Numbered from the stretch's first letter, positions 8,341 through 15,877 are shown. The stretch: 64,000 bases of DNA from Rhizobium sp. AAP43 (GCF_001296045.1 NZ_LJHS01000002.1:62001-126000), one strand, 5' to 3'. Program-made: numbers and translations. Notes: generated by a model from the letters alone, not told the origin.

Positions 8341-9582
8341 TCACGCTCTTCGAATCGGAATGACATCTGCGACAGCGTCCCCCTCAAGCAGCGCTGCTAT
8401 TCTTTCGCTTATCGCATCCGCCGCCAGGAGCAGCGCCTTGTCAGGGGTCCTTGCATAACGGGCGGTGACCCCCGCCGTCTTGTGTCCGAGAAGAGCGGCG
8501 ATCACCAGTTCAGAAAATCCAAGCTCTACGGCTACGGTCGCAAAGGTACGTCTCAAATCATGGGCCGAGGCGGCTTCGATTTCGGCTCGTGCGAACAACT
8601 GTGCCAGCACCTTCGGCAGCCCCACGAAATGGCCGTCGCCCCGCTCTGCAGGAAACACCCATACCGCGTTAGATGGAGCGCTGGCGAGGGCCTGTAAGGC
8701 GGCCCTTCCGATGGCACGGGTCTGACGGCCAGTTTTGGTCACTGGCAAGCGCGCGCATTGGCTTGAACGGTCAATGAAGCTCGGCTCCAGCGACAGCGCC
8801 TCATTACGACGAAAGCCGGAAAGCAAAATGAACCGGACAGCGGAGACACCTACCGGTGATTCACCATCGGAAACAGCCTCGCGCATGGCGACCCCAAGCC
8901 TGCGGATCTCTTCCATTGAAAGGAACCGTTCCCGGCTCTTCGGTGCTAGCTTTCGGACATCCGCCACCGGATTGGCATCAATGTCATTGTTGCGCCGACC
9001 GTACTCAAAGATGGCCCCAAGCACAGCGATGCATCTGGCAGCCGCACCTTCGCCGCCGGAAGTAACACCGCCCCTTCCTGGCTTGCGAACCGCTGTCTTG
9101 CCGGTTGCAATCTCTGACTGGACCCGCTCGATGTCAGGGAGTTTGATGGACTTCGCAAGCCGGTTTCCGAGGGCCGGTCGGAGATGGTTCTCAATATTGG
9201 ATCGGTGCGACGCCAGTGTATTAGGACGGAGCGGCCTTGGCCTGGTTTCGCAATCCTTGAGATATTCATCGCAGAGTTTGCCGAAGGTCTTCGCGCTCCT
9301 TGCAGCGCTGAGCTTACCGGCGGGATCGCCGCCCTTTACGATGTCGCCGCGATGTTTCGTCGCCTCATCTCGGGCTTCGTCCAAAGTGAGGTCGCCAACC
9401 CGCGCGATGCTAAGCCAGCGCACGACCCGTTCCTCACGCGTGCGATATTTGAGGACATACGTTCGCGTACCACCTGATGATGTTCGAACGCCGAAGCCAG
9501 GCACCACGCTGTCCCACAATACCTCCGCGCCACTTGACGGTGGGTCTATCGCGTCGATCAGCTTCTTCGTGAGTTTTGGCAT
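8341..9582 (-). CDS. int: P4-type tyrosine integrase of element A
   Basis: The 413-residue length and order are typical of the P4/CP4-57 integrase family. The N-terminal DUF4102-like arm-binding domain begins MPKLTKKLIDAIDPPSSGAE and includes the WDSVVPGFGVR segment. A core-binding helical domain follows (about 100-190). The catalytic domain has Arg in LLSGFRRNEAL, the HDLRRTFATVA box, LGHKTAG and the nucleophile Tyr in TARYAR near residue 380. Such integrases recombine at tRNA 3' ends, and the tRNA-Thr fragment lies 200 bp from its start. It should catalyse integration and excision of element A. The start ATG sits next to the GGTAGC repeat cluster, which may autoregulate it. Confidence 0.95.
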   Translation of the reverse strand: MPKLTKKLIDAIDPPSSGAEVLWDSVVPGFGVRTSSGGTRTYVLKYRTREERVVRWLSIARVGDLTLDEARDEATKHRGDIVKGGDPAGKLSAARSAKTFGKLCDEYLKDCETRPRPLRPNTLASHRSNIENHLRPALGNRLAKSIKLPDIERVQSEIATGKTAVRKPGRGGVTSGGEGAAARCIAVLGAIFEYGRRNNDIDANPVADVRKLAPKSRERFLSMEEIRRLGVAMREAVSDGESPVGVSAVRFILLSGFRRNEALSLEPSFIDRSSQCARLPVTKTGRQTRAIGRAALQALASAPSNAVWVFPAERGDGHFVGLPKVLAQLFARAEIEAASAHDLRRTFATVAVELGFSELVIAALLGHKTAGVTARYARTPDKALLLAADAISERIAALLEGDAVADVIPIRRA

Positions 9583-9587
9583 ATCCC

Positions 9588-9644
9588 GGTAGCTTCCGTG
9601 GTAGCAGACATGGCGCTAGATGCGCCTGCTACCGTATTGCTACC
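9588..9644. promoter_or_regulatory. Inverted pairs of GGTAGC hexamers at integrase A promoter
   Basis: Two GGTAGC copies (9588, 9600) and two GCTACC copies (9628, 9639) form an inverted arrangement directly upstream of the integrase start. Pair spacing is 12 and 11 bp. This fits an operator or arm-type sites for the element A integrase or excisionase. Confidence 0.5.
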
Positions 9645-9728
9645 GCGCGCCAGGAATGTCAAGAAACGCCTAGGAACCTTTCGACATTCAATGTAACGGA
9701 TTATATCATTATTTTTCAATTCTTTACG

Positions 9729-9775
9729 ATATCAGACCGCATCATTAGTTATCGATCCGTATCAGCGCATATCAG
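9729..9775 (+). repeat. Three RTATCAG direct repeats beside the att site
   Basis: RTATCAG occurs at 9729, 9759 and 9769, between the integrase promoter and the tRNA fragment. Short direct repeats within 55 bp of the crossover are typical of arm-type integrase sites. The repeats are short, so chance is not excluded. Confidence 0.35.
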
Positions 9776-9781
9776 TCTACT

Positions 9782-9831
9782 CATCATTCGTAATGATGGG
9801 GTCGCAGGTTCGAGTCCTGCAAGCGGCACCA
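9782..9831 (+). pseudogene. 3' fragment of tRNA-Thr(CGT), attachment site of element A
   Basis: The sequence folds as the last 50 nt of a tRNA: anticodon arm CATCA-TTCGTAA-TGATG with anticodon CGT (Thr), variable loop, T arm GCAGG-TTCGAGT-CCTGC, acceptor strand AAGCGGC, discriminator A and encoded CCA. A matching 5' acceptor strand (GCCGCTT) and D arm are absent upstream, so this is not a whole gene. It is what an element inserting within a tRNA leaves at its distal end. Confidence 0.85.
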
Positions 9832-9832
9832 T
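9815..9832 (+). repeat. att repeat, left copy (shared by elements A and B)
   Basis: TCCTGCAAGCGGCACCAT, the tRNA-Thr T-arm and acceptor 3' end plus one base past CCA. An identical copy lies at 20090-20107 in the same orientation; the flanking bases differ on both sides, so 18 bp is the full identity. Confidence 0.8.
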
Positions 9833-9893
9833 CCACCTTCCTGGTCGTTGAATTTCCTTTTGTTTCGGCTTTTCAAGAGCTTGTTGGGCGCGT

Positions 9894-9904
9894 ACTGTTA
9901 CACA
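9894..9904 (+). repeat. ACTGTTACACA, candidate arm-type integrase site (left)
   Basis: This 11-mer lies 61 bp inside the left att copy, just upstream of integrase B, and recurs at 20017-20027, 62 bp inside the right copy, in the same orientation. Equal spacing from both cores points to binding by integrase B or a partner. Confidence 0.5.
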
Positions 9905-9920
9905 ACAGGAATGCACACGC

Positions 9921-11585
9921 ATGGTTTTTCGGATGGCAAGACCCACGAAAAGAAACAACAGCGCCAACGCTCAATTCAGGCAGCGAGTACCGACCGACCT
10001 AGTAGAGAGCCTTCGCGGTCAGGTCTTCGTTGCGCGTCTCCCGGTCGAGCTTGGGTCTTCCGAGACGTTCACTGTTCAGACCAAGATAGGAGAAACGGTC
10101 GTCTTCTCGCTGCGCACCGCGCAAACTACGCTACGGAACGCCCGGAACGCTGCCGCTCAACAACAGGTCAACGCATTCTTCGAAGCAGCCCGACGCGGGC
10201 CTGAAGACCTCACCTTCAAACAGATCAACGCCCTTTGCGGGGAACTGTATCGACATATCGTCACGCCCCGCGAAGAGAACCCACCGACCGCCCTTGAATT
10301 GGAGATCATGGCAAGCGATGCGCTGGAGGCTCGGTACAATATCGACCACTGCACTGAGGCGGGACGGCAAAGGGCCATCGCGGCGGTGGGTAAATGGCTC
10401 GACTTGGAGGCCTTCATTAGCGGGACGGCTACAAGTCTTGGCATTGCACTGAGCGAACGGTCGCGTATCGACTTCTTGGAGGCCATGCCCGACACGCTTG
10501 CAGAGGCAGTCAAGGTCTTGAACATGCGGCGAGCGGCGAACTATGCGCCCGATCCTACCACGGCACGCTATGCGCCTCTTGTGGCCCCGCGAAAGCCGGA
10601 CGTGGTCGGAGGCGTTCAGACGTTCGATGAACTCTTCGACAAATGGAAGAGCATAGGAACCCATGCCCCGGCGACCCTCACCCGCTGGCGTGGCATCCTG
10701 AAGAGGTTCAAGGCGTTCGTCGGCCATGATGATCCGCGCCGTGTGACGCGTGCTGATGCGCTACGTTGGAAAGATGACCTTGTGGCGGCGGGTCTTCAGC
10801 GGATCGACATGTCTTTCCTTGCGACCATGCGCCGGTTGTATGGCTATTCGGTCGAAAATGCAGAGACCACGGGGATCACAGAAAACCCGTTCGACAAGGT
10901 GAAGGCAAAGCAGAAGGTCCAAGCCGGAACCGGGCGCTTACCCTTCTCACGCGAAGAGGTGGCGCTGATCCTGCGGGCATCACGGTTGAAGAAGGCCGCA
11001 TATCTCCGCTGGATACCATGGCTTCAGGCTGCATCAGGCGCCCGTGTTGCGGAGCTTGCGCAGCTTTGGGGGTCGATGGTCGTCACGGTTGATGGCCTTC
11101 CCTGCATCAAGATCACCCCTGCCCCGGATGGTGGCCGGATCAAGAACGACACGTCTGAGCGTATCATCCCGATCCACCCCACGCTGATTGCGGATGGCTT
11201 CCTAGACTTCGTGAAGGCACGGGGCAACGGTCCTCTCTTTTACGGCGGCACCAAGGCCAAGCCAGCGGAACCGCAGAGCGACGAGCAGAAGCACCCGTCG
11301 AAAGGCGTCTCTAACAGGCTGGCGGCATGGGTCAGGGAGCTTGGCATCACCGACCCGCGCAAGGCCCCAAACCACGCATGGCGGCGCTGGGTAAAGACAG
11401 AGCTTGGCCGGACCGGATGCACCGACCGATTGGCCGACGCGATCCAAGGCCATGCAGCGGCGAATGAGGGTGGCCGGTACTATCACGCGAGCGCCGAAGA
11501 CATGCTATCGGCAATCGCGAAGATTGATCTAGAGGCCGCTGTCACTGGCAAGGATCAAGCCTTAGCCATTGCCGCCCCAGCCTGA
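9921..11585 (+). CDS. int: Tyrosine recombinase/integrase of element B
   Basis: The 554-residue product is longer than integrase A and unrelated to it at the N-terminus (a DUF6538-like start, MARPTKRNNSANAQFRQRVP). The C-terminal 200 residues carry the catalytic pattern: Arg in ASGARVAELAQL, the HAWRRWVKTEL box, IQGHAAANEGG and a Tyr in GRYYH near residue 530. The ATG at 9921 has AGGA about 11 nt upstream; an ATG four codons later is possible. It should move element B between the 18-bp repeats. Its 3' end overlaps the convergent RNase HI gene by 31 bp. Confidence 0.9.
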   Translation: MVFRMARPTKRNNSANAQFRQRVPTDLVESLRGQVFVARLPVELGSSETFTVQTKIGETVVFSLRTAQTTLRNARNAAAQQQVNAFFEAARRGPEDLTFKQINALCGELYRHIVTPREENPPTALELEIMASDALEARYNIDHCTEAGRQRAIAAVGKWLDLEAFISGTATSLGIALSERSRIDFLEAMPDTLAEAVKVLNMRRAANYAPDPTTARYAPLVAPRKPDVVGGVQTFDELFDKWKSIGTHAPATLTRWRGILKRFKAFVGHDDPRRVTRADALRWKDDLVAAGLQRIDMSFLATMRRLYGYSVENAETTGITENPFDKVKAKQKVQAGTGRLPFSREEVALILRASRLKKAAYLRWIPWLQAASGARVAELAQLWGSMVVTVDGLPCIKITPAPDGGRIKNDTSERIIPIHPTLIADGFLDFVKARGNGPLFYGGTKAKPAEPQSDEQKHPSKGVSNRLAAWVRELGITDPRKAPNHAWRRWVKTELGRTGCTDRLADAIQGHAAANEGGRYYHASAEDMLSAIAKIDLEAAVTGKDQALAIAAPA

Positions 11586-12091
11586 GCCGCGCCATTGGCC
11601 AGCCCGTCGACCAGTTCATTGAACTCGTGCCCGGCGTGACCTTTGATGTGCTTCCAGTGGAGCGAGGCGAAGGTCTGTGCAACAGCGTCCAGCTCCTCAT
11701 AGAGAGGTCGGTTCGCTACAGGCTTCCCGCCTCCCCTTCGCCAGCCTTGGGCCTTCCAGTTGGCCAGCCAAACATTCATGGCTTGGATCACCTGATTGCT
11801 GTCGGATAGCAGCGTCACCTTCAGATCAGCGTTGCGGTCGCCAAGGGCGCGGAGACCGTCGAGGGCTGCCGTCAGTTCGGCCGTGTTGTTGGTCCCGTTC
11901 CCATAGAACCGGGCGGCGCTGTGGATCGCCTTACCTTGATAGACGATGGCGAACGCACCCGCAGCCGGACCTGGATTTTCTAGGCACGCGCCGTCTGTGT
12001 AGATTTCGACCGTCGCCTCTGCGGGAATTGCATCTAGGCTATTGGTCACGTGTTCTGCGGTCTCGATTGTACTCATCGGTGTTTCTTTCAT
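11555..12091 (-). CDS. RNase HI family protein
   Basis: About 178 residues from an ATG at 12091; an ATG at 12076 is a close alternative. The RNase H fold motifs are present in order: YTDGACLENPGPAAG (first Asp), NNTAELTAALDGL (Glu), TLLSDSNQVI (Asp), then HIKGHAGHEFNELVDGLA (His and last Asp). All four acidic catalytic residues seem intact. RNase HI cuts RNA in RNA:DNA hybrids. As island cargo it may aid element replication, clear R-loops, or act against invading DNA. A housekeeping rnhA is expected elsewhere. The reading frame converges on and overlaps the integrase end. Confidence 0.85.
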   Translation of the reverse strand: MKETPMSTIETAEHVTNSLDAIPAEATVEIYTDGACLENPGPAAGAFAIVYQGKAIHSAARFYGNGTNNTAELTAALDGLRALGDRNADLKVTLLSDSNQVIQAMNVWLANWKAQGWRRGGGKPVANRPLYEELDAVAQTFASLHWKHIKGHAGHEFNELVDGLANGAAQAGAAMAKA

Positions 12092-12143
12092 TGTGGGGTC
12101 TGATGGATGAAGCGGTCTGGACGTGTGCGGCCCTGCCTCAGGC

Positions 12144-12453
12144 AAGGCTTGACGCTGCGCTGTGAGCTGCGCCCAAGACCGCTGGGATGTGGAAGACCGG
12201 ATTTGGAAAGACCCGTGATGGTGATCACCTCTGACAGCAGCCCCCCACGCTCTTCCATAGGCTAAGCTTCACGCTGTGCTGTGAGACTGATGATCATGGT
12301 GGGATACCCTGATGATGATCATCCGCTTACAGAAGAGCGATAGGCTGAGCTTTTGGCAGAGCGTTAGGTTGTGCTGTCAGATTGGAGATGATGATCAGGT
12401 CCCAATAATCGGGTCTTCATCGTCTTCCCGGTCTTGTAGGCTAAGCTTACAGA
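12144..12453 (+). repeat. Four imperfect TAGGCTAAGCTT-type repeats
   Basis: Related blocks start at 12144, 12258, 12341 and 12437, each with an AGGCTNAGCTT-like core. The first three continue into a (C/T)GCTGTGAG-like tail at variable distance. GCTTACAGAA also recurs near 12325 and 12444, and GATGATCATC-type palindromes lie between. The 442-bp region 12146-12587 has no credible gene and appears to be regulatory or origin-like DNA. Confidence 0.5.
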
Positions 12454-12478
12454 ATGGCCAAAGGCTATTACTATATAA

Positions 12479-12554
12479 GCAGAATGGGTCATCGACAAAT
12501 CGACAATTAGTAAATGCGATCAATCGTTTATCTCGGATTTTGACCCATTTCTGC
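12479..12554. repeat. Inverted repeat around an AT-rich core
   Basis: GCAGAATGGGTCA (12479-12491) is matched in inverse orientation by TGACCCATTTCTGC (12541-12554), one base longer. The 49 bp between are AT-rich and hold two ATCGACAA copies. It lies downstream of the HTH gene that ends at 12588, and could be a binding region or a duplex-unwinding segment. Confidence 0.5.
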
Positions 12555-12587
12555 GCCTCGAATTTGGCCACCTAATTGGCCGGGGTC

Positions 12588-12989
12588 TCAGGCCGCAAGG
12601 ACGGTCTTCGCAATGCGTGAGACGGTCTGTCGAGGTATCCCGGTCTCCCGTGCAATAACGGCTTGGGTATGGCCAGCCTTCAGCAATTCGCCTATGCGCC
12701 GGGCCTTCACGCGCACCTTCCGCGAGACCGACCGCGTTGCCACCGCCTTGGCCTCTTCGTCCTCGTCAACGAACGGCGTAACGGCATGGATCGAACGGCG
12801 GCGGGCGAACTCCGCTTCTCGCGCAGCCCTTTCGGCCACCTCGTCGGCATAGGCCGGGCAATCGCTGTTGAGGTATCGCCGCACGCTGCGCAAAGAGATG
12901 CCCATCAGATCGGCCATATACTCGCGAGAGGCGCCGCTTTCGGCCAGCGCTAAGATGGCTTTGTGCTGGAACTCGGTAGCATCACGCAT
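12588..12989 (-). CDS. Protein with two helix-turn-helix segments
   Basis: The 133-residue product from ATG 12989 overlaps the end of the upstream gene by 8 nt, and GGGAAA sits about 10 nt before the start. It has two HTH-like stretches: SGASREYMADLMGISLRSVRRYL near the start and AGHTQAVIARETGIPRQTVSRIA at the end, the latter resembling the resolvase C-terminal HTH_7. A charged linker (DEDEEAKAVATRSVSRKVRVKARR) joins them. Two DNA-binding modules in tandem suit recognition of repeated sites, for example one of the nearby repeat regions; that link is speculation. Confidence 0.65.
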   Translation of the reverse strand: MRDATEFQHKAILALAESGASREYMADLMGISLRSVRRYLNSDCPAYADEVAERAAREAEFARRRSIHAVTPFVDEDEEAKAVATRSVSRKVRVKARRIGELLKAGHTQAVIARETGIPRQTVSRIAKTVLAA

Positions 12990-13428
12990 GAACGGCATTT
13001 CCCGGTAGTCGGTGGACGCCAATTTCAAGCGTTGTCGGGTCGGCTGGGCCTGAGGTAGCCGCGACGGTTTCCCGTGCGAAAATCGGCTCGACCGCATCAG
13101 AAGGGAACGGCTTGTATTTCGTGATACGCGGCGGGGTCCGTTCGTTCTCGACCGCGTCAAGCTCTGCCCAAACGCCTAGCTTGCGGTCTCTCTTGAAGAC
13201 CGGGATGAAGCCGGGGCCGTCGATGGCCTTGCGGATCACGTGAGCGCGGGTCTCGGGGTCGAAGCCTTGCGCGACCAGTTCCCGGCAAAGCACCGGCAAG
13301 GGGCTGCGGGTCGTGCTGCGATTGCGTTTGGAGGTGAGGTCAACGGTCGTGCCGCTCTCAACGTGGCGGGCCGTGTATGCGCCGACCAGTTCAATGATCA
13401 CGGTCAGGTGGGTAGTCTTGTCAGTCAT
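12982..13428 (-). CDS. Hypothetical protein, coupled to HTH gene
   Basis: The 148-residue product from ATG 13428 has no signal, membrane segment or motif that I recognise. It starts MTDKTTHLTVIIELVGAYTA and contains a basic central part (KRNRSTTRSPLPVLCRELV). Its 3' end overlaps the HTH gene, implying joint expression. Confidence 0.55.
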   Translation of the reverse strand: MTDKTTHLTVIIELVGAYTARHVESGTTVDLTSKRNRSTTRSPLPVLCRELVAQGFDPETRAHVIRKAIDGPGFIPVFKRDRKLGVWAELDAVENERTPPRITKYKPFPSDAVEPIFARETVAATSGPADPTTLEIGVHRLPGNAVHA

Positions 13429-13469
13429 TGGTCTGGGTGCCTTGTCCAGATGGGTAGATGCGAAGAGAC

Positions 13470-13490
13470 CCCCGGCAGTGATGCCGAGGG
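13470..13490 (-). terminator. Hairpin after HNH-like gene
   Basis: CCCCGGCA / TGCCGAGGG arms with a GTGA loop lie about 32 bp past the stop of the HNH-like gene and before the next gene on that strand. The T-tract on the minus strand is poor, so it may be only a partial terminator. Confidence 0.4.
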
Positions 13491-13521
13491 CCTTTCTTGG
13501 TGAGGTTGTGATGGGGGTCGA

Positions 13522-13872
13522 TCAGGCTGCGTCGAGTGCACGCCGGGCCGCACCTTCACCGCGCCGGAGATTGGCTTTGCGGAGGTCAAGGCGGTTGCCG
13601 TTGTAGTAAGAGATCACTTCGCCGCGACCGGCACGCATGATGTAGCGGGACACGGTGAAGATGTTGCCGAGGCGCGGCGCATAGACGACCACGTAGTTGT
13701 TTCCTGCGCGGTCCTTGGCCAGATACCAATTCAGAGACAGCCCTTCGCTGAGGCACCGCTCATGGTCGTCGCGGTCAACCATGGCAGTCTGGCCAGAGGC
13801 GAGGTCTACGAAGACCGTCAGGCCGTCGTCGGAAAAGCGCACCGGGCGCTTGGTTTTGATGTTCTTGTGCAT
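13522..13872 (-). CDS. HNH-like protein with lost catalytic histidines
   Basis: The 116-residue product has the layout of small phage HNH endonucleases: a beta-rich DNA-binding start, then the zone VSRYIMRAGRGEVISYYNGNRLDLRKANLR. In active members this zone reads roughly LHRLIM...VDHINGN.LDNR..NLR; here the positions of the metal-binding His residues hold Ser or Tyr. The fold signature is kept but cleavage is unlikely, so it may be a decayed or DNA-binding-only derivative. It is the gene nearest the G-rich repeat array on the minus strand, so the array lies in its upstream region. Confidence 0.6.
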   Translation of the reverse strand: MHKNIKTKRPVRFSDDGLTVFVDLASGQTAMVDRDDHERCLSEGLSLNWYLAKDRAGNNYVVVYAPRLGNIFTVSRYIMRAGRGEVISYYNGNRLDLRKANLRRGEGAARRALDAA

Positions 13873-13922
13873 GTGGCTGGTGCTTTCGTTTCGTGTTGTG
13901 GGTGTGCGAGCGTCCTGCGCTC

Positions 13923-14061
13923 ACATGCCAAGCCCCTTCCCCCGGCAATCGCGGCCAAGGCGCACCGGCAGGGCGCGATGATCCACTCTGACCAGCCACG
14001 AACAGGCGGAGGCGTCAGGCGGTGCGATGGTGGCGATTGAGGAAGAAAGGGCTTGGCGTGT
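13923..14061. repeat. Long-range inverted repeat next to the G-rich array
   Basis: ACATGCCAAGCCCCTT (13923-13938) pairs with AAGGGCTTGGCGTGT (14047-14061) with one bulged C and one G-T pair, enclosing 108 bp. It lies between the HNH-like gene and the first unit of the repeat array and could form a large stem in RNA or be a paired protein site. Confidence 0.5.
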
Positions 14062-14090
14062 CAGTGCAGGATGAGGAGCGGGTCGCGGTC

Positions 14091-14999
14091 CTCGAAGATG
14101 CGGGGATGGGCAAAAGACCTCGAAGTGATGTGGTTAGGTCGGCGGGCGGCGGGTCCCTGTCGTCTGTCCCGAAGGCGGGGGGTTAGGTCGGGCCATCGGT
14201 TGCGCCCAAGGCGAGGGGTTAGGATGCCCTGCGCCGGGCCTGATGCTTCTCAGGCGAGTTGTATTGATTGCAGACCAAAGGTGCGGGGTAATTCCCTGCG
14301 GACCTAAGTGACGTGGTATTGGCCGAATGCTCCAAGGGTGGGGGTATTGGCTGCGGTCCTCAGGTGCGGGGTTAGGTCAGGCCGTCGGCGTTCCTGATGC
14401 ACGCCTAAGATGGGGGGTATTACCGTCGAACCTAAGTGGAGGGGTTTAGTCGTGCCGGGCGCATTCGTGCGGATGCAGACCAAAGGCGCAGGGTTTTGTG
14501 TGCAGACCAAAGGGAAGTGGTTAGGTCGGCGGTGGTCGTGCGCTGCCCCAAGGCGAGGGGTATTACCTGTGCTTCTATGGGTAGTCGTATTCGCCGACAG
14601 ATCTATGGCGTGTGGTAATTGCCCGAATACCAAAGGTGAGTTGTAATTGTCCTGCACTCCAAGGGTGGTGGTTAGGTCCGCATCTCCGGGCTGCCGTCCA
14701 AAGGGAAGGGGTATTGATCCGGGACCGGTGTTGTCGCGGTGATGCTCCTCAGGTGTGTCGTTAGGCCAAAGACCAAAGGCGTGTGGTTAGGTCGCGCTTT
14801 CCGAAGGGGTGTCGTATTGCCGATGCCTTCGAAGGGGTGTGGTATTGGCCTGTCGTCCTCAGGTGTGTCGTATTGATTGCCAACGCTCCACAGGTACGTC
14901 GCAAATGGCCGGGCCTACCCCTCACGCTCTTCGCGGAACCTCGACCACTCCCAAAGCGGGGCGATGCTTGCCAGAGACCAAAGAGGAGTTGTTAGGTCT
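14091..14999 (+). repeat. Array of about 27 G-rich imperfect dyad units, modal period 28 bp
   Basis: Units of about 22 bp follow the pattern (A/T)CC(A/T)AAG, a G-rich centre GNGNGNGG, then either TTAGGTC or TATTG/AATTG. Starts: 14091, 14119, 14168, 14205, 14248, 14274, 14302, 14330, 14358, 14403, 14430, 14479, 14506, 14546, 14573, 14602, 14629, 14657, 14697, 14747, 14772, 14801, 14829, 14857, 14886, a weak one at 14950, and 14977. Sixteen of the 26 intervals are 26-29 bp and most others 37-50; between units the sequence varies. ACCAAA and TTAGGT are near-complementary, so each unit is a weak stem with a G-rich loop. A period of 28 is not a codon multiple, and frames through it give only shadow proteins. 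It fills the divergent gap between the HNH-like gene and the membrane protein at 15116. I do not recognise it. Confidence 0.85.
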
Positions 15000-15115
15000 T
15001 TTGCCAGACTAGGCGAGCTTTGACATCCTGGGTGGACGGAGTTGATGATGCTGCACGATAGCCTGAAGTGAAACGTATCCAAGGCGCACAGAGAGAAAGA
15101 CTTCATCGGGGCAAT

Positions 15116-15745
15116 ATGGTCAAACTCACCAATCTAATTCGATACGTGATTACCGCACTTGCTACGGCATTTAGCACGGTACTGCTGGAGCCGTTCCTAT
15201 CTGCGCTTCTGGGTACTTTCGGGATCACTACGACGCCTTGGGCCGAGCCGTTCGCCGCGATAGTTCAAGACGTATTGACGACAGAATGGGTAAAGGCGCT
15301 GGGGTGGTCGATGATTGGTGCCTTCGCTGCAATCGTCTTACTTCGATTGGCGGCACGATTTGACCGCAGTCGGGCGCTCGACATGCGCGCAGCGGGTGTG
15401 AAGCTCTCGGAGATGGAGCAGAGGTTGGCGGAGTTGGAGACTGAGATTAGGCGGGGCGATACGTTACCGCCGTGGGACGCAATTGAGCGGTGGGTCAACA
15501 AGTGTCTGTCTTTGGAGTTGACGCTGAATAAGCTTGGCCTTGAAACCCCCCAAATCTCTTTTGACGCCGACCCCATCGGCTTCATTGAAAGAATGCGTCG
15601 CTATGCTTCTCGGATCGGACCACTAATCGAGGATGGTCACAGATGGCACGCGATAGCGGAAGCTAAGCAGGTTTCGGCTGAAATCAGACGTGAGGCGCCC
15701 GAGATAGGCAGCACAGCGGAACTGCTGATTAACAAACCGGCATAG
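15116..15745 (+). CDS. Membrane protein with cytosolic helical domain
   Basis: About 209 residues from ATG 15116; an in-frame ATG at 15068 is less likely since the first membrane helix follows the later one. Two hydrophobic segments, VITALATAFSTVLLEPFLSALLGTF and ALGWSMIGAFAAIVLLRLAA, are followed by a coiled-coil stretch (KLSEMEQRLAELETEIRRG) and a soluble helical domain. No family recognised. Two membrane helices plus a cytosolic tail on an island can be found in membrane-acting defence effectors and in simple membrane anchors; the sequence does not discriminate. Confidence 0.6.
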   Translation: MVKLTNLIRYVITALATAFSTVLLEPFLSALLGTFGITTTPWAEPFAAIVQDVLTTEWVKALGWSMIGAFAAIVLLRLAARFDRSRALDMRAAGVKLSEMEQRLAELETEIRRGDTLPPWDAIERWVNKCLSLELTLNKLGLETPQISFDADPIGFIERMRRYASRIGPLIEDGHRWHAIAEAKQVSAEIRREAPEIGSTAELLINKPA

Positions 15746-15877
15746 GCCACCGCTCCCGCCCTGCAATCGGCCCTCACAGACGCGAGGAGCGCGACCAGAG
15801 AACGGCGGCGGTCATTGCCTATCGCTGTCCTGCCTCGCTTCCTTGGGCTTACTGGTGGCTGTTGCAGATGGCCAGCG

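Larger units (their letters stand above)
1..9831 (-). mobile_element. Integrative element A (satellite/phage-like), left end outside window
   Basis: All genes from 1 to 9582 lie on the minus strand and include a P4-type integrase, a D5-like helicase/primase, two small HTH proteins and several short coupled genes without recognisable function: the gene content of a phage satellite or small integrative element. The right boundary is a 50-nt fragment of tRNA-Thr (9782-9831), as expected when an element integrates into a tRNA and leaves the intact tRNA at the other end. That intact copy would lie left of position 1. No structural phage genes are visible. The element's left limit, and whether the hydrolase at 1-2346 belongs to it, cannot be decided here. 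Confidence 0.7.

Noticed and set aside
9755..9831. A complete tRNA-Thr gene
   Set aside because: Only the anticodon arm to CCA is present; the 5' acceptor strand and D arm are missing.
14304..14657. 117-codon minus-strand frame with Asn/Thr/Pro-Leu repeats
   Set aside because: It lies inside the 28-bp repeat array; the repeats arise from the DNA motif read in changing frame, and there is no ribosome site.
14091..14999. CRISPR array or integron attC array
   Set aside because: Repeat units differ at many positions, spacing varies from 25 to 64 bp and there are no cas genes, conserved attC core sites or integron integrase.
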